From NCBI RefSeq assembly GCF_015560805.1, contig NZ_JADMSO010000006.1, positions 62,001-126,000 on the forward strand: a DNA stretch of 64,000 bases, written 5' to 3'. The notes beneath the pieces were generated by a model. That model worked only from the letters and a program-made list of their open reading frames with translations. It was not told the origin of the DNA and ran no database searches. The position numbers and the translations under genes were made by a program. This DNA is from Mediterraneibacter glycyrrhizinilyticus (GTDB taxonomy: Bacteria; Bacillota; Clostridia; Lachnospirales; Lachnospiraceae). Below are positions 15,277-25,955 of this stretch, in pieces. Each line of letters starts with the position of its first letter. Position 1 is the stretch's first letter.

Positions 15277-17514
15277 ATGTTTGCGAACATCATTGTCGAT
15301 ATCACACATGAAAAACTGGATAAGATCTTTCAATACAGAGTCCCCTCCCGTCTGGCAGGGGAACTTTCTGTTGGTATGGAAGTTTTTGTTCCTTTCGGCA
15401 AATGGAACCGGCAGACGAAAGGATACGTCGTTGGTTTTTCGGAAACCTGTGATTATGATCTGTCAAAAGTAAAAGAGATCGCGGATATTTCCCGGGACGG
15501 GATCGCGATCGAGGGGAAGCTTGTGGCGTTGGCGGCGTGGATGAAAGAGCAGTACGGCGGCACGATGATCCAGGCGCTGAAAACCGTACTTCCGATCAAA
15601 CAGAAAGAGAACGCGAAAATGAAAAAGCGGATCCGGCTGCTGCTTGACAAGGACACGGGGAAGAAAAAGCTTGACTATTATCTGGAAAAAAATCAGAAAG
15701 CCCGCGCACGGCTTCTGGCGGCGCTTCTGGATGAACCGGTGCTGGAATATGAACTGGTGAGTAAAAAGCTGAACATTACGCTCTCTGTGATCCGCGCGTT
15801 GGAAGAGCAGGGCGTGGTCGCTTTGGAAGAAGAACGTGTTTTCCGCAATCCGGTGCGGGGAAAAGAACAGGAAGCAAGAACGATCACATTTACCGAAGAA
15901 CAACAGCATGCGATCGATGTGTTTCGGGAAGACTATGAGCAGAAACGATATGGAACGTATCTTGTCCACGGCGTGACGGGGAGCGGGAAGACAGAAGTTT
16001 ATATCGAGATGATCCGCCGGGTGGCGGACTCCGGAAGACAGGCGATCGTGCTGATCCCGGAGATCGCGCTGACATTTCAGACCGTGATGCGGTTTTACCG
16101 GTGTTTCGGCGACCGGGTATCGATCATGAATTCCCGGTTGTCTGCGGGGGAACGGTATGACCAGCTGATGCGCGCGAAAAGCGGAGAGGTGGACGTGATG
16201 ATCGGACCGAGATCCGCATTGTTTACACCATTTCCTAATTTAGGGCTGATCGTGATCGACGAAGAACATGAGAATACTTACAAAAGCGAACAGACGCCGA
16301 GATACCATGCGAGAGAGACTGCCGAGGCAAGAGCAAAGATGGAGGGGGCGAGCGTCGTCCTCGGATCGGCGACGCCGTCGATGGAATCCATGTACCGTGC
16401 CCGTCTCGGAGAATATCGTCTGTTGGAATTGAAGAAACGTTCCCGAGAGCAGGAGATGGCGGATGTATATGTGACCGATCTGCGGGAAGAATTAAAAAAT
16501 GGAAACCGTTCGATTCTTAGCGAAAAACTGCAGGAATTGATGGAAGACCGATTAAACAGACACGAACAGATCATGTTGTTTTTGAACCGGAGAGGATATG
16601 CGGGATTCATCTCCTGCCGGGAGTGCGGCTATGTTGTGAAATGCCCTCACTGCGACGTGTCGCTTTCGTTTCATCGGGGCGGGAAAATGGTATGTCATTA
16701 CTGCGGACATGAGGAGGCGAAGCCGAATGTCTGTCCGGAATGCGGCTCCAGACATATCGGCGAATTTAAGGCGGGGACTCAGCAGATCGAGGACATCGTG
16801 AAGCGGCGTTTTCCCGAGGCGAGAGTGCTCCGCATGGATATGGATACGACCCGGGAAAAAGACGGACATGAGAAGATCCTCGCCGCATTCGCCAACGAAG
16901 AGGCGGATGTGCTGGTGGGAACCCAGATGATCGTAAAAGGACACGATTTCCCGAATGTGACGCTGGTCGGAGTGCTGGCGGCGGATATGTCGCTTTACAG
17001 CGATGATTACCGGGCGGGAGAGCGGACGTTCCAGCTGTTGACTCAGGCGGTCGGAAGAGCCGGGCGCGGTGAGAAAAAAGGAGAGGCAGTGATCCAGACG
17101 TATAGCCCGGAACATTACGCGGTGGTGACGGCAGCCGCGCAGGATTATGCGGCATTTTATGAGGAAGAGATCCGGTATCGTTCTCTGATGGGGTATCCGC
17201 CGGTGGAAAATCTGCTGGCAGTGTTTGCAAGCGGAAAAGACGAGGCGCATTTGGAAACGGGATGCCGGTATCTGAAAGAGTATGCAAAACGAGTGTGCCA
17301 GGCGGATCCGTCAAGTCCGGTGGAGATCATCGGGCCCGCAAGTCCGGGGATCGGAAAAATAAACGACGTCTATCGAAAAGTACTCTACCTCAAAACGGAA
17401 AGATATGATACACTGGTAAAGATAAAGAACCGACTGGAACAATATATAGAAGTAAATTCCGGATTCAATACGATCCGGATCCAATTTGACTTTAATCCAA
17501 TGAATGTATTTTGA
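15277..17514 (+). CDS. priA: Primosomal replication restart helicase PriA
   Basis: The 745-residue superfamily 2 helicase restarts stalled replication forks. Visible features are Walker [12 protein letters not shown], the DEEH box ([14 protein letters not shown]), and paired zinc-binding cysteines ([39 protein letters not shown]). The N-terminal DNA-binding part ([20 protein letters not shown]) is complete. It lies 25 bp after murE and 16 bp before def, consistent with one transcript and with the priA-def-fmt order common in Firmicutes. Confidence 0.97.
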   Translation: MFANIIVDITHEKLDKIFQYRVPSRLAGELSVGMEVFVPFGKWNRQTKGYVVGFSETCDYDLSKVKEIADISRDGIAIEGKLVALAAWMKEQYGGTMIQALKTVLPIKQKENAKMKKRIRLLLDKDTGKKKLDYYLEKNQKARARLLAALLDEPVLEYELVSKKLNITLSVIRALEEQGVVALEEERVFRNPVRGKEQEARTITFTEEQQHAIDVFREDYEQKRYGTYLVHGVTGSGKTEVYIEMIRRVADSGRQAIVLIPEIALTFQTVMRFYRCFGDRVSIMNSRLSAGERYDQLMRAKSGEVDVMIGPRSALFTPFPNLGLIVIDEEHENTYKSEQTPRYHARETAEARAKMEGASVVLGSATPSMESMYRARLGEYRLLELKKRSREQEMADVYVTDLREELKNGNRSILSEKLQELMEDRLNRHEQIMLFLNRRGYAGFISCRECGYVVKCPHCDVSLSFHRGGKMVCHYCGHEEAKPNVCPECGSRHIGEFKAGTQQIEDIVKRRFPEARVLRMDMDTTREKDGHEKILAAFANEEADVLVGTQMIVKGHDFPNVTLVGVLAADMSLYSDDYRAGERTFQLLTQAVGRAGRGEKKGEAVIQTYSPEHYAVVTAAAQDYAAFYEEEIRYRSLMGYPPVENLLAVFASGKDEAHLETGCRYLKEYAKRVCQADPSSPVEIIGPASPGIGKINDVYRKVLYLKTERYDTLVKIKNRLEQYIEVNSGFNTIRIQFDFNPMNVF

Positions 17515-17530
17515 CAAAAGGAGAAAAATT

Positions 17531-18013
17531 ATGGCAATCAGAGAAATCAGGGAGATCGGAGACGATATTTTAAACAAACCTTGCAAAAAAGTAACAAAGA
17601 TGACGATGAGAACACAGATTCTGATCGATGACATGCTGGATACGATGTATGAAAAAATGGGAGTCGGTCTGGCGGCGTCCCAGGTCGGGATTCTGAAGCA
17701 GATCGTCGTGATCGACGTCGGTGAGGGACCGATCGTTCTGATCAACCCGGAGATCATCGAGACGTCCGGAGAGCAGACCGGAGAAGAGGGATGCTTAAGT
17801 GTTCCGGGAAAATGGGGCATTGTGACCCGTCCGAATGTCGTAAAGGTACGGGCGCTCAACGAAGAGATGGAAGAATTTGAACTGGAGGGCGAGGGGCTTT
17901 TGGCACGCGCGTTCTGCCATGAGATCGATCATCTCTCGGGAAATCTTTACGTAGACAAAGTGGAAGACGGACTTCATGACGTGACATATGAAGAGCAGGA
18001 GGATGAGGAATAG
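17531..18013 (+). CDS. def: Peptide deformylase
   Basis: The 160-residue metalloenzyme removes the formyl group from nascent N-termini. All three family motifs are present: [19 protein letters not shown] and HEIDHLSG, whose Cys and two His bind the metal. The start at 17531 follows AAAGGAG; an in-frame extension to 17504 overlaps priA and lacks a site. Its stop is followed one base later by fmt, so the two are translationally coupled. Confidence 0.97.
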   Translation: MAIREIREIGDDILNKPCKKVTKMTMRTQILIDDMLDTMYEKMGVGLAASQVGILKQIVVIDVGEGPIVLINPEIIETSGEQTGEEGCLSVPGKWGIVTRPNVVKVRALNEEMEEFELEGEGLLARAFCHEIDHLSGNLYVDKVEDGLHDVTYEEQEDEE

Positions 18014-18014
18014 G

Positions 18015-18986
18015 ATGAAGATCATTTTCATGGGAACCCCGGATTTTTCCGTGGGTACATTGGAAGCGCTTGTGGAAGCGGGACATGACGTATGTCTGAC
18101 GGTGACGCAGCCGGATAAGCCGAAAGGCAGAGGAAAAGAGATGCAGTTTACTCCGGTGAAAGAGGCGGCTCTGCGTCTGGGGATCCCGGTGTACCAGCCG
18201 AAACGTGTCCGGGAAGCCGAATGCGTGGAAGAGCTGCGCAAATATCAGGCGGATGTGATGGTCGTCGTGGCATTTGGACAGATCCTGCCGGAAGAGATCC
18301 TTGGGATGACGCCGTACGGCTGTATCAATGTCCATGCGTCGCTGCTTCCGAAGTACCGCGGAGCCGCGCCGATCCAGTGGTCGATCATCAGCGGGGAACA
18401 AGTGACCGGAGTGACGACGATGCAGATGGACGCCGGACTGGACACCGGAGATATGCTTTTGAAAACGGAAGTGGCGATCACAGCGGAGGAGACCGGAGAG
18501 AGCCTCCATGATAAACTGGCCAAAGCCGGGGCGGCGCTCTGTGTGGAGACGCTCGAACGACTGCAGGATGGTACATTGAAGCCGGAGAAGCAGGGAGAAT
18601 CACCGACACCGTATGCGAAGATGCTGGACAAAAAGATGGGCAATATCGACTGGACCCGCCCGGCTGCGGAGATCGAGCGGCTTGTGCGCGGACTGAATTC
18701 CTGGCCAAGCGCATATACGCACTGGGATAAGAAAGTGATGAAAATCTGGAAAGCAAAAGTGGTTTCGCAAGCAGACTTTGACGCGACGATCGATGTGCTG
18801 AAAAAAACGGCTCCGGGAACTGTTGTAACAGTAGAGAAAGAACGCTTTCTTGTACAGACGGGAGACGGACTTCTGGCAGTGGAAGAACTGCAGATCCCGG
18901 GGAAAAAACGAATGGAGACAAGTGCATTTCTGAGGGGATATACATTTGAGGAGGGAACGGTTCTGACGGACGGTTCCAAAGAATAA
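18015..18986 (+). CDS. fmt: Methionyl-tRNA formyltransferase
   Basis: The 323-residue enzyme formylates initiator Met-tRNA using 10-formyltetrahydrofolate. The N-terminal formyltransferase fold starts MKIIFMGTPDFSVGTLEAL, and the folate-binding region includes INVHASLLPKYRGAAPIQW. The C-terminal tRNA-binding domain is complete. The ATG at 18015 is preceded by GAGGAATAGG in the end of def. Confidence 0.97.
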   Translation: MKIIFMGTPDFSVGTLEALVEAGHDVCLTVTQPDKPKGRGKEMQFTPVKEAALRLGIPVYQPKRVREAECVEELRKYQADVMVVVAFGQILPEEILGMTPYGCINVHASLLPKYRGAAPIQWSIISGEQVTGVTTMQMDAGLDTGDMLLKTEVAITAEETGESLHDKLAKAGAALCVETLERLQDGTLKPEKQGESPTPYAKMLDKKMGNIDWTRPAAEIERLVRGLNSWPSAYTHWDKKVMKIWKAKVVSQADFDATIDVLKKTAPGTVVTVEKERFLVQTGDGLLAVEELQIPGKKRMETSAFLRGYTFEEGTVLTDGSKE

Positions 18987-19011
18987 TCTGTAACACTCAG
19001 GAGGAGAAACC

Positions 19012-19710
19012 ATGTTTTATTATTATGATCCAACGTATAGTCTCGTATTGATCGGCGTCGTGATCTGTATGCTTGCGTCGAGCAGAGTGAACCATGTATT
19101 CCGGCGGTATGCTTCGGTGAGAAGCATGAGCGGGATGACGGGAAGAGAGGTTGCGGAGCGGATCCTGCGCGCCAATGGGATCTATGACGTACAGGTCTGT
19201 CATATTTCGGGGCATCTAAACGATCATTATGATCCGAGAAACAAGATCCTGCGGCTTTCCGATGCGACGTATAATTCGCCGTCGGTGGCAGCGATCGGCG
19301 TGGCGGCACATGAGTGCGGGCATGCCGTGCAGCATGCAGTCGGATATGCGCCGTTAAAGATACGGGGAGCGCTCGTGCCGGTGGCGAATTTCGGTTCGAC
19401 CCTTGCATGGCCGCTGATCCTGATCGGACTTCTGATCCGAAGCGATGCGGCAGTCCTTTTGATCAATCTGGGAATCCTTTTGTTTTCCGCGGCGGTATTG
19501 TTCCAGATCGTGACATTGCCGGTGGAATTCAATGCATCGAGAAGAGCGGTGCAGGCGTTGGAAAAGGGCGGGATGCTCTACGGAGAAGAGATAGACGGAA
19601 CGAAAGCGGTGCTTCGGGCGGCGGCGCTGACCTATGTGGCAAGCGCGGCGTCCATGATCCTGCAGCTTCTGCGTCTCATTATAATAGGAGGAAGAAGACA
19701 GGATGACTAA
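19012..19710 (+). CDS. YugP-type neutral zinc metallopeptidase, membrane-bound
   Basis: The 232-residue protein has an N-terminal membrane segment (about 8-25), the zinc motif HECGH in GVAAHECGHAVQH (about 103), and two further hydrophobic segments, which is the pattern of the Zn_peptidase_2/YugP family. Substrates of this family are unknown to me. CAGGAGGAG precedes the ATG. Its end overlaps rsmB by 8 bp, within the fmt-rsmB-rlmN order common in Clostridia. Confidence 0.85.
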   Translation: MFYYYDPTYSLVLIGVVICMLASSRVNHVFRRYASVRSMSGMTGREVAERILRANGIYDVQVCHISGHLNDHYDPRNKILRLSDATYNSPSVAAIGVAAHECGHAVQHAVGYAPLKIRGALVPVANFGSTLAWPLILIGLLIRSDAAVLLINLGILLFSAAVLFQIVTLPVEFNASRRAVQALEKGGMLYGEEIDGTKAVLRAAALTYVASAASMILQLLRLIIIGGRRQDD

Positions 19711-21061
19711 CAAACCGGTCAGTGAGCGGGAGCTGGTGCTTGGGATTCTGCTCGAGGTAACGGAACACGGCGGATACAGCCATCTGGTGCTTCGGGACGT
19801 CCTTGCAAAGTATCAGTATCTGGACAAAAAAGAGCGTGCCTTTATCACAAGAGTGAGCGAGGGGACGCTGGAACATATGATGGAACTGGACTATATTCTG
19901 GATCAGTTCTCAAAAGTGAAAGTAAAGAAGATGAAACCGGTGATCCGCAATCTGCTGCGGAGCGCCGTGTATCAGCTGAAATATATGGACAGTGTGCCGG
20001 ACGCTGCGGTCTGCAACGAGTCGGTGAAGCTGGCGGTGAAAAAAGGCTTCGGAAGTCTCCGGGGATTTGTGAACGGGGTGCTGCGGAATGTGGCGCGGAA
20101 TTTGGACAATGTATCTTATCCGGAAGATCCGGTTGACAATCTCTCGATCCGTTATTCGATGCCGCGCTGGATTTTGGAATTGTGGATCCCCGCTTACGGC
20201 ATGGAAAACGTGGAGCGGATGCTGCAAAGTTTTCAGGAAGAGCAGCCTCTTGTGATCCGGTGCAGGGATGAAAATGTCCCGGAGCATTTGCGGGCGGAGG
20301 GCGTACATGCAGAACCGCATCCGTATTTGCCGTATGCATGGCAGATTTCCGGATTTGACTATCTGGGCGGTCTTGAGAGCTTCCGGAACGGGGAATTTTC
20401 GGTGCAGGACATCAGCTCGATGCTGGTCGGCGAGACGGCGGATCCGCAGGAAAATGACTATGTGATCGACGTGTGCGCGGCACCCGGCGGAAAATCCATC
20501 CATGTGGCGGAAAAGCTCGGCGGAAGCGGACATGTGGAGGCAAGAGACCTGACGCTTTACAAGGTGGGGATGATCGAAGAAAATATCGAGAGGACCGGAC
20601 TTCTTAATATAGAAGCGGTCTGTCAGGATGCACTGGTATATGATGAGGAAAGCAGAGAAAAAGCAGACATTGTGATCGCGGATCTGCCGTGTTCGGGACT
20701 CGGTGTTCTCGGAAAGAAGACCGATCTGAAATACAAAGCGACAAAGCAGGGGGCGGATGATCTGGCGCAGATGCAGCGGGAGATGCTGGATGTTGTCTGC
20801 CGGTATGTGAAACCCGGGGGGAAGCTTCTGTACAGCACATGTACCGTCAATCCGGCGGAGAATGAAGAAAATGTCCGGTGGTTTTTGGAGACACATCCGG
20901 AATTTGAACTTGCAGATCTTCGGGAGAGTATGAAGCAGTGGAAGACGGAAGTATGTGAGGAACTTGTGCGGGCGGTATCGGAAGCGGGATGGCTTCAGCT
21001 TTTGCCGGGGATCCATAAAAGCGACGGCTTCTTTATTGCGGGCTTAAGAAAAAGAAAGTAA
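19703..21061 (+). CDS. rsmB: 16S rRNA m5C967 methyltransferase RsmB
   Basis: The 452-residue protein joins an N-terminal NusB-like RNA-binding domain (about 1-140) to a SAM-dependent methyltransferase. Motifs seen are the SAM-binding DVCAAPGGKS, DLPCSGLGVLG with its motif-IV Cys, and the catalytic Cys in YSTCTVNPAENE. The start overlaps the end of the metallopeptidase gene; AGGAGGAAGA lies upstream of the ATG. Confidence 0.95.
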   Translation: MTNKPVSERELVLGILLEVTEHGGYSHLVLRDVLAKYQYLDKKERAFITRVSEGTLEHMMELDYILDQFSKVKVKKMKPVIRNLLRSAVYQLKYMDSVPDAAVCNESVKLAVKKGFGSLRGFVNGVLRNVARNLDNVSYPEDPVDNLSIRYSMPRWILELWIPAYGMENVERMLQSFQEEQPLVIRCRDENVPEHLRAEGVHAEPHPYLPYAWQISGFDYLGGLESFRNGEFSVQDISSMLVGETADPQENDYVIDVCAAPGGKSIHVAEKLGGSGHVEARDLTLYKVGMIEENIERTGLLNIEAVCQDALVYDEESREKADIVIADLPCSGLGVLGKKTDLKYKATKQGADDLAQMQREMLDVVCRYVKPGGKLLYSTCTVNPAENEENVRWFLETHPEFELADLRESMKQWKTEVCEELVRAVSEAGWLQLLPGIHKSDGFFIAGLRKRK

Positions 21062-21077
21062 AGGATTAAAAAAGAGC

Positions 21078-22109
21078 ATGGAAAAGAAAGACATTCGTGC
21101 ATATACATATGAACAGTTACAGGAAGAACTGAGCGGGATCGGTGAGAAAGCGTTCCGGGGGAAGCAGATTTACGAATGGCTGCATGTACGGCTGGCGGAT
21201 TCATTTGACGAGATGACGAATCTCTCAAAAGCGCTGCGGGAAAAACTGGAAGCGCAGTATGTGATCCTCCCCGTGGAACCGGCAGCCAGACAGGAGTCGA
21301 AGCTGGACGGGACGAACAAATTCCTGTTCCGTCTCTGGGACGGTAATATGGTGGAAAGTGTGCTGATGCGCTATAAGCACGGCAATTCGGTCTGCATTTC
21401 TTCACAGGTCGGATGCCGGATGGGCTGCAGATTCTGTGCGTCGACGATCGACGGGCTGGAACGTAACCTTTCCCCGTCGGAAATGCTCGGGCAGATCTAT
21501 CAGATCCAGAAGATGATCGGGGAGAGAGTTTCCAATGTTGTCATCATGGGAACTGGAGAACCGCTGGATAATTACGAGAACTTCCTGACGTTTATCCGGC
21601 TTTTGACGGATGAACACGGTCTGCATATCAGTCAGAGAAATATTACCGTGTCCACCTGCGGTATCGTTCCGAGAATGTATGATCTGGCAAAAGAAAAGCT
21701 GCAGATCACACTGGCGTTATCCCTGCATGGTTCCACGCAGGAGAAGCGGAAACAATTGATGCCGGTGGCGAACAAATATGATCTTCGGGAAGTACTGGAA
21801 GCGTGCGACAATTATTTTCACGAGACGGGACGGCGGATCACATTTGAGTACAGTATGGTGCACGGAGTCAATGATACGGAGGAAGACGCCAGGGAACTGA
21901 GCGCGCTTTTAAAGCATCGGAACTGCCACTTAAACCTGATTCCGGTGAACCCGATCAAGGAGCGTGATTTTGAGCGTCCGGATCGGAAAAATGCACTGAA
22001 TTTCAAAAATAAACTTGAAAAAAGCGGAATTAATGTTACTATAAGAAGAGAAATGGGCTCAGATATCGACGGCGCCTGTGGACAATTAAGACGAAGCTAC
22101 CAGGGTTGA
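21078..22109 (+). CDS. rlmN: Dual-specificity RNA methyltransferase RlmN
   Basis: The 343-residue radical SAM enzyme methylates C2 of A2503 in 23S rRNA and A37 in some tRNAs. The CxxxCxxC cluster motif is seen in GCRMGCRFCAST. The C-terminal C-G dipeptide (GACGQLRR) supplies the second catalytic Cys. Length and both termini are normal. It is in the operon between rsmB and prpC. Confidence 0.96.
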   Translation: MEKKDIRAYTYEQLQEELSGIGEKAFRGKQIYEWLHVRLADSFDEMTNLSKALREKLEAQYVILPVEPAARQESKLDGTNKFLFRLWDGNMVESVLMRYKHGNSVCISSQVGCRMGCRFCASTIDGLERNLSPSEMLGQIYQIQKMIGERVSNVVIMGTGEPLDNYENFLTFIRLLTDEHGLHISQRNITVSTCGIVPRMYDLAKEKLQITLALSLHGSTQEKRKQLMPVANKYDLREVLEACDNYFHETGRRITFEYSMVHGVNDTEEDARELSALLKHRNCHLNLIPVNPIKERDFERPDRKNALNFKNKLEKSGINVTIRREMGSDIDGACGQLRRSYQG

Positions 22110-22121
22110 AAGGAGAACAAG

Positions 22122-22865
22122 ATGAAGACATTTTCGATCACCGATGTTGGTATGGTAAGACAAGTGAATCAGGACTATGTCTATACGACAGACAAACCAT
22201 TAGGACCTCTCCCCAATCTGTATGTTGTGGCAGACGGCATGGGCGGACATCAGGCAGGCGATTTTGCATCGAAGTACACCGTAGAAGTATTGAAGCGGGA
22301 ACTCGCGGCAAGTCAGGAGGAAGATATCGAGAAAGCGCTTGTTTCAGCGATCAAGACAGCCAATCACGAGATCATCAAAAAGGCGTCGGAAGACCCGCAT
22401 TTAAAGGGGATGGGAACGACGATCGTAGTGGCGACGATCGTACGCCATATGATGTATTTTGCGAATGTGGGAGACAGCCGTCTTTACCTGATCAATCAGG
22501 GGATCACACAGCTGACGAAAGACCACTCTCTTGTAGAAGAGATGGTCCGGCTTGGAGGCATCAAACCGGAAGAGGCAAAGCATCATCCGGATAAGAATAT
22601 CATCACACGCGCCATCGGTGCGAAAGCGGATGTAGAGGTAGATTTTTATGAGCACCGTCTGAAACGGGGAGACATCATTCTGATGTGTACAGACGGTCTC
22701 AGCAATATGGTGGAAGACGAAGAGTTGTTCCATATCGTGCAGGGAGGAAGAGACATCGTAGAATCCGGCACATCGCTGGTGGAGACAGCGAAAGAGAACG
22801 GCGGCACGGATAATATCGGGGTCGTGCTGACAGAACCGTTTACGGATGAGGTGAGTATATGTTAA
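22122..22865 (+). CDS. prpC: PP2C-type Ser/Thr protein phosphatase (PrpC/Stp)
   Basis: The 247-residue phosphatase has the PP2C metal motifs: an early TDVGMVRQVNQD, VADGMGGHQAGD (about 39), GTTIV, ANVGDSRLYL and the late GGTDNIG. It should reverse phosphorylation by the adjacent kinase. Its last codons overlap the start of the prkC gene, a very tight coupling usual for this pair. GAAAGGAG precedes the ATG. Confidence 0.95.
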   Translation: MKTFSITDVGMVRQVNQDYVYTTDKPLGPLPNLYVVADGMGGHQAGDFASKYTVEVLKRELAASQEEDIEKALVSAIKTANHEIIKKASEDPHLKGMGTTIVVATIVRHMMYFANVGDSRLYLINQGITQLTKDHSLVEEMVRLGGIKPEEAKHHPDKNIITRAIGAKADVEVDFYEHRLKRGDIILMCTDGLSNMVEDEELFHIVQGGRDIVESGTSLVETAKENGGTDNIGVVLTEPFTDEVSIC

Positions 22866-25027
22866 AAGAAGGTATATTTTTAGGGAAGCGCTATGAGATT
22901 CTGGAACGGATCGGTTCCGGCGGAATGGCGGATGTGTATAAGGGGAAAGACCACAAGCTGAACCGTTTTGTGGCAGTAAAAGTATTAAAGAGCGATTATC
23001 GTTCCGATGAAGTATTTATCCAGAAGTTTTTGAGCGAAGCGCAGGCGGCGGCAGGACTGATGCATCCGAATGTGGTCAATGTCTATGATGTGGGGCAGGA
23101 TCGCGGGCTTTACTATATGGTCATGGAACTTGTGGAGGGTATTTCTCTGAAAGATTATATAGAGAAGAAAGGACAGCTTTCCGCGAAAGAGACGATCAGT
23201 ATCTCGATCCAGATGGTGACCGGAATTCAGGCGGCGCACAATCAGCATATCATTCACAGGGATATCAAGCCGCAGAATATCATCATTTCCAAAGACGGAA
23301 AAGTAAAGGTGACGGATTTCGGGATCGCGCGGGCGACGACTTCGACGAACACGATCAGCACCAACGTGATGGGATCGGTGCACTACACTTCGCCGGAGCA
23401 GGCGCGGGGCGGAATCGTGGACGAGAAGAGCGACATATACTCCGCGGGCATCACGATGTATGAGATGATCACGGGGCATGTTCCGTTTGACGGTGATTCT
23501 ACGGTGGCAGTCGCGATCAAGCATCTGCGGGAAGAGATCAAGTCGCCGTCTGAGGAAGTACCGGATATTCCGTACAGTCTTGAGTGCATCATTATGAAAT
23601 GTACCCAGAAGAATACGACGATGCGGTATCAGAACTGTCAGGAACTGATCAATGATCTGAAACGTTCCCTTGTCGATCCAAATGGGAACTTTGTGAATAT
23701 ACCGGGACACGTTGGCGGAGATGCTACAGTTGTAATGTCGGAGGACGAACTGCGGCGGGTGCAGGATCAGAGTTATGATCAGGATGATTATGACGATGAT
23801 GACGATGATGACTACGGCGACGACTACGACAATGATTATGACGACGATTATGATGACGATGATTATGATCAGAGCGATTATGACGATGATGATTATGACG
23901 ATCGCGCATACGACAGCAGGCAGAGACGGGATGGGAAGAACGGACGCAAAAACGGTGTCGATCCAAATACGCGGAAGATCATGAAGATCCTTTTGGTTGT
24001 GGCGATCGCGGTGTTTGCGATCGGTACGATCTTTGTGATCGGTCAGGCTGCCGGGATGTTCAAGTCGAATCCGAAAGTCACGGATGAAAAGGGAAAAGCA
24101 CAGGTGACAGTACCGGATATCTTAGGTATGACGGTGGAAGAAGCGACGGAAACGCTTAACAAAAAAGGGCTGGGACTTTCCATTGCAGAGCGCGCCTACT
24201 CGGACAAATACGAAAAAGGCGAGATCATGGAGCAGAAAACCGCAGCCAATAAAAAGGTAGATAAGAATACCGAGATCCAGGTCGTTGTCAGCAACGGGGA
24301 AGAGATTCTGACCGTGGCAGTTCCGGATGTCAGCGGACAGTCCGAATCTGCGGCGCAGAAGACACTGGAAGATGCAAATCTGGTCGTGGATTCGGAATCC
24401 AAGTATGACGATCATATTGAGGCCGGCAAGGTCATCTCCACGGATCCGGCGGCGGGCATGGAAGTCGAAGAGGGCACGCATGTGAAGATGTATGTGAGCA
24501 TGGGTGTTGAGAAAGTAGAAGTTCCGCAGATCACGGGCATCACTTCCGAGGAAGCGCAGGCGGCGCTTGCGGCGGTCGGGCTGATCGGGGGAAGTGTGAC
24601 GGAAGAATACAGTGAAGAATATGATGCGGGATATGTGATTTCACAGGGAAAAAGCGCCGGAAGCAAGCTGGAGAAAGGATCTGCAGTGGATTATGTGGTG
24701 AGCAAAGGCTCCAGTAAAGTAGAAGTTCCGGATCTGTACGGCATGACGATGGCAGAAGCGCAGCAGGCACTCTCCGATCTCGGACTGGTCAGCGGCGCAG
24801 TGACAAGCGGAGGACACAGTGATCTTCCGGAGGGACAGGTGATGTCTCAGACGATCGCACCGGGAAGTCATGTGGATCGCGGAACCGCGATCGATTTCCA
24901 GACAAGCGACGGACCGGAAGTGGTTCCGATCGTGCCGAGTACACCGGATAACGGCGGATCTTCAGGCAGCAATAACAGTGGCAGCGGCTCTACAGACGAT
25001 AAGTCGTCGAGCAGGAAAACAGAGTGA
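22859..25027 (+). CDS. prkC: PASTA-domain Ser/Thr kinase PrkC (Stk)
   Basis: The 722-residue membrane kinase senses muropeptides and wall state. The kinase domain is about 10-270 (GSGGMADVY, HRDIKPQN, DFG). A very acidic stretch with repeated Asp and Tyr spans about 306-352. One membrane helix is at about 374-400. Four PASTA repeats follow (about 416-482, 484-552, 555-622, 623-692), then a Ser/Gly-rich tail. The Asp/Tyr linker is unusual in length and composition. The gene overlaps prpC and ends against rsgA. Confidence 0.96.
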   Translation: MLKEGIFLGKRYEILERIGSGGMADVYKGKDHKLNRFVAVKVLKSDYRSDEVFIQKFLSEAQAAAGLMHPNVVNVYDVGQDRGLYYMVMELVEGISLKDYIEKKGQLSAKETISISIQMVTGIQAAHNQHIIHRDIKPQNIIISKDGKVKVTDFGIARATTSTNTISTNVMGSVHYTSPEQARGGIVDEKSDIYSAGITMYEMITGHVPFDGDSTVAVAIKHLREEIKSPSEEVPDIPYSLECIIMKCTQKNTTMRYQNCQELINDLKRSLVDPNGNFVNIPGHVGGDATVVMSEDELRRVQDQSYDQDDYDDDDDDDYGDDYDNDYDDDYDDDDYDQSDYDDDDYDDRAYDSRQRRDGKNGRKNGVDPNTRKIMKILLVVAIAVFAIGTIFVIGQAAGMFKSNPKVTDEKGKAQVTVPDILGMTVEEATETLNKKGLGLSIAERAYSDKYEKGEIMEQKTAANKKVDKNTEIQVVVSNGEEILTVAVPDVSGQSESAAQKTLEDANLVVDSESKYDDHIEAGKVISTDPAAGMEVEEGTHVKMYVSMGVEKVEVPQITGITSEEAQAALAAVGLIGGSVTEEYSEEYDAGYVISQGKSAGSKLEKGSAVDYVVSKGSSKVEVPDLYGMTMAEAQQALSDLGLVSGAVTSGGHSDLPEGQVMSQTIAPGSHVDRGTAIDFQTSDGPEVVPIVPSTPDNGGSSGSNNSGSGSTDDKSSSRKTE

Positions 25028-25923
25028 GATTGACAGATAACTATATGCAGGGAAAGATTATAAAAGGAATTGCCGGATTCTACTATGTTGACATAGTAGA
25101 ATCCGGTCTTTATGAGTGTAAAGCCCGGGGCGTGTTCCGAAAAGAAAAGATGAAACCGCTTGTCGGGGACGAAGTAGAGATCGAAGTACTCGATGAGACA
25201 GAAAAAACCGGGAATATCACACAGGTTCTTCCGCGGAAGAATGAGCTGATCCGCCCGGCGGTGGCGAATATCGATCAGGCGCTTGTCGTATTTGCAGTGA
25301 CCGATCCGAAACCGCATTACAATCTGCTGGACCGGTTTCTTGTGATGATGGAACGAAAAGAGATCCCTGTCGTTCTTTGTTTTAACAAGCAGGATCTCTC
25401 GGAAGAAAAAGAATTACGGGAATTAGAAGCCGTTTACCGCCCGTGCGGATATCCGGTGATCTTCACCAGCGCGCGCGAGCAGGAGAATATCGAACAGGTA
25501 AAAGAACTTCTTCGAGGGAAGACGACGACGATCGCCGGCCCCTCCGGCGTGGGAAAATCTTCGTTGATCAATCTTCTCCAACCGGATGTGCGGATGGAGA
25601 CCGGGAGCATCAGCAAAAAGATCGCGAGGGGAAAGCATACGACGCGGCATTCGGAACTGATCCTTGTTGAGAAAGGAACCTATATTATTGATACGCCGGG
25701 ATTCAGCTCTCTTTATGTCAATGATTTTGAGAAAGAAGAGCTAAAGGCGTATTTTCCTGAATTTCTGCCCTTTGAGGGACAGTGCAGGTTCAACGGATGC
25801 AGTCATGTGCATGAACCGGGATGCGCGGTGAAAGAAGCCGTGGAAAACGGGAAAATACATCCGATCCGCTATCAGGACTATGTGGAGATGTATCGCGAAC
25901 TGCAGGAGAAAAAGCGTTATTAG
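25024..25923 (+). CDS. rsgA: Ribosome small subunit-dependent GTPase RsgA
   Basis: The protein is a circularly permuted GTPase that helps late 30S maturation. The OB-fold comes first (GKIIKGIAGFYYVDIVE), then NKQD (G4) precedes the P-loop GPSGVGKSSLIN (G1) and DTPGFSS (G3). A C-terminal zinc knuckle is visible (CRFNGCSHVHEPGC). The GTG at 25024 overlaps the prkC stop and has AGGAAA upstream. A family-like ATG at 25045 has no ribosome site, so the start is uncertain by seven codons. Confidence 0.94.
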   Translation: MRLTDNYMQGKIIKGIAGFYYVDIVESGLYECKARGVFRKEKMKPLVGDEVEIEVLDETEKTGNITQVLPRKNELIRPAVANIDQALVVFAVTDPKPHYNLLDRFLVMMERKEIPVVLCFNKQDLSEEKELRELEAVYRPCGYPVIFTSAREQENIEQVKELLRGKTTTIAGPSGVGKSSLINLLQPDVRMETGSISKKIARGKHTTRHSELILVEKGTYIIDTPGFSSLYVNDFEKEELKAYFPEFLPFEGQCRFNGCSHVHEPGCAVKEAVENGKIHPIRYQDYVEMYRELQEKKRY

Positions 25924-25955
25924 AACAAGATGTGATGATAAAAGGAGACAAACGA

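Noticed and set aside
13815-15305. A 496-codon minus-strand open frame opposite murE
   Set aside because: The plus frame encodes a complete MurE with all motifs; the antisense frame has no family pattern or ribosome site and arises from codon bias.
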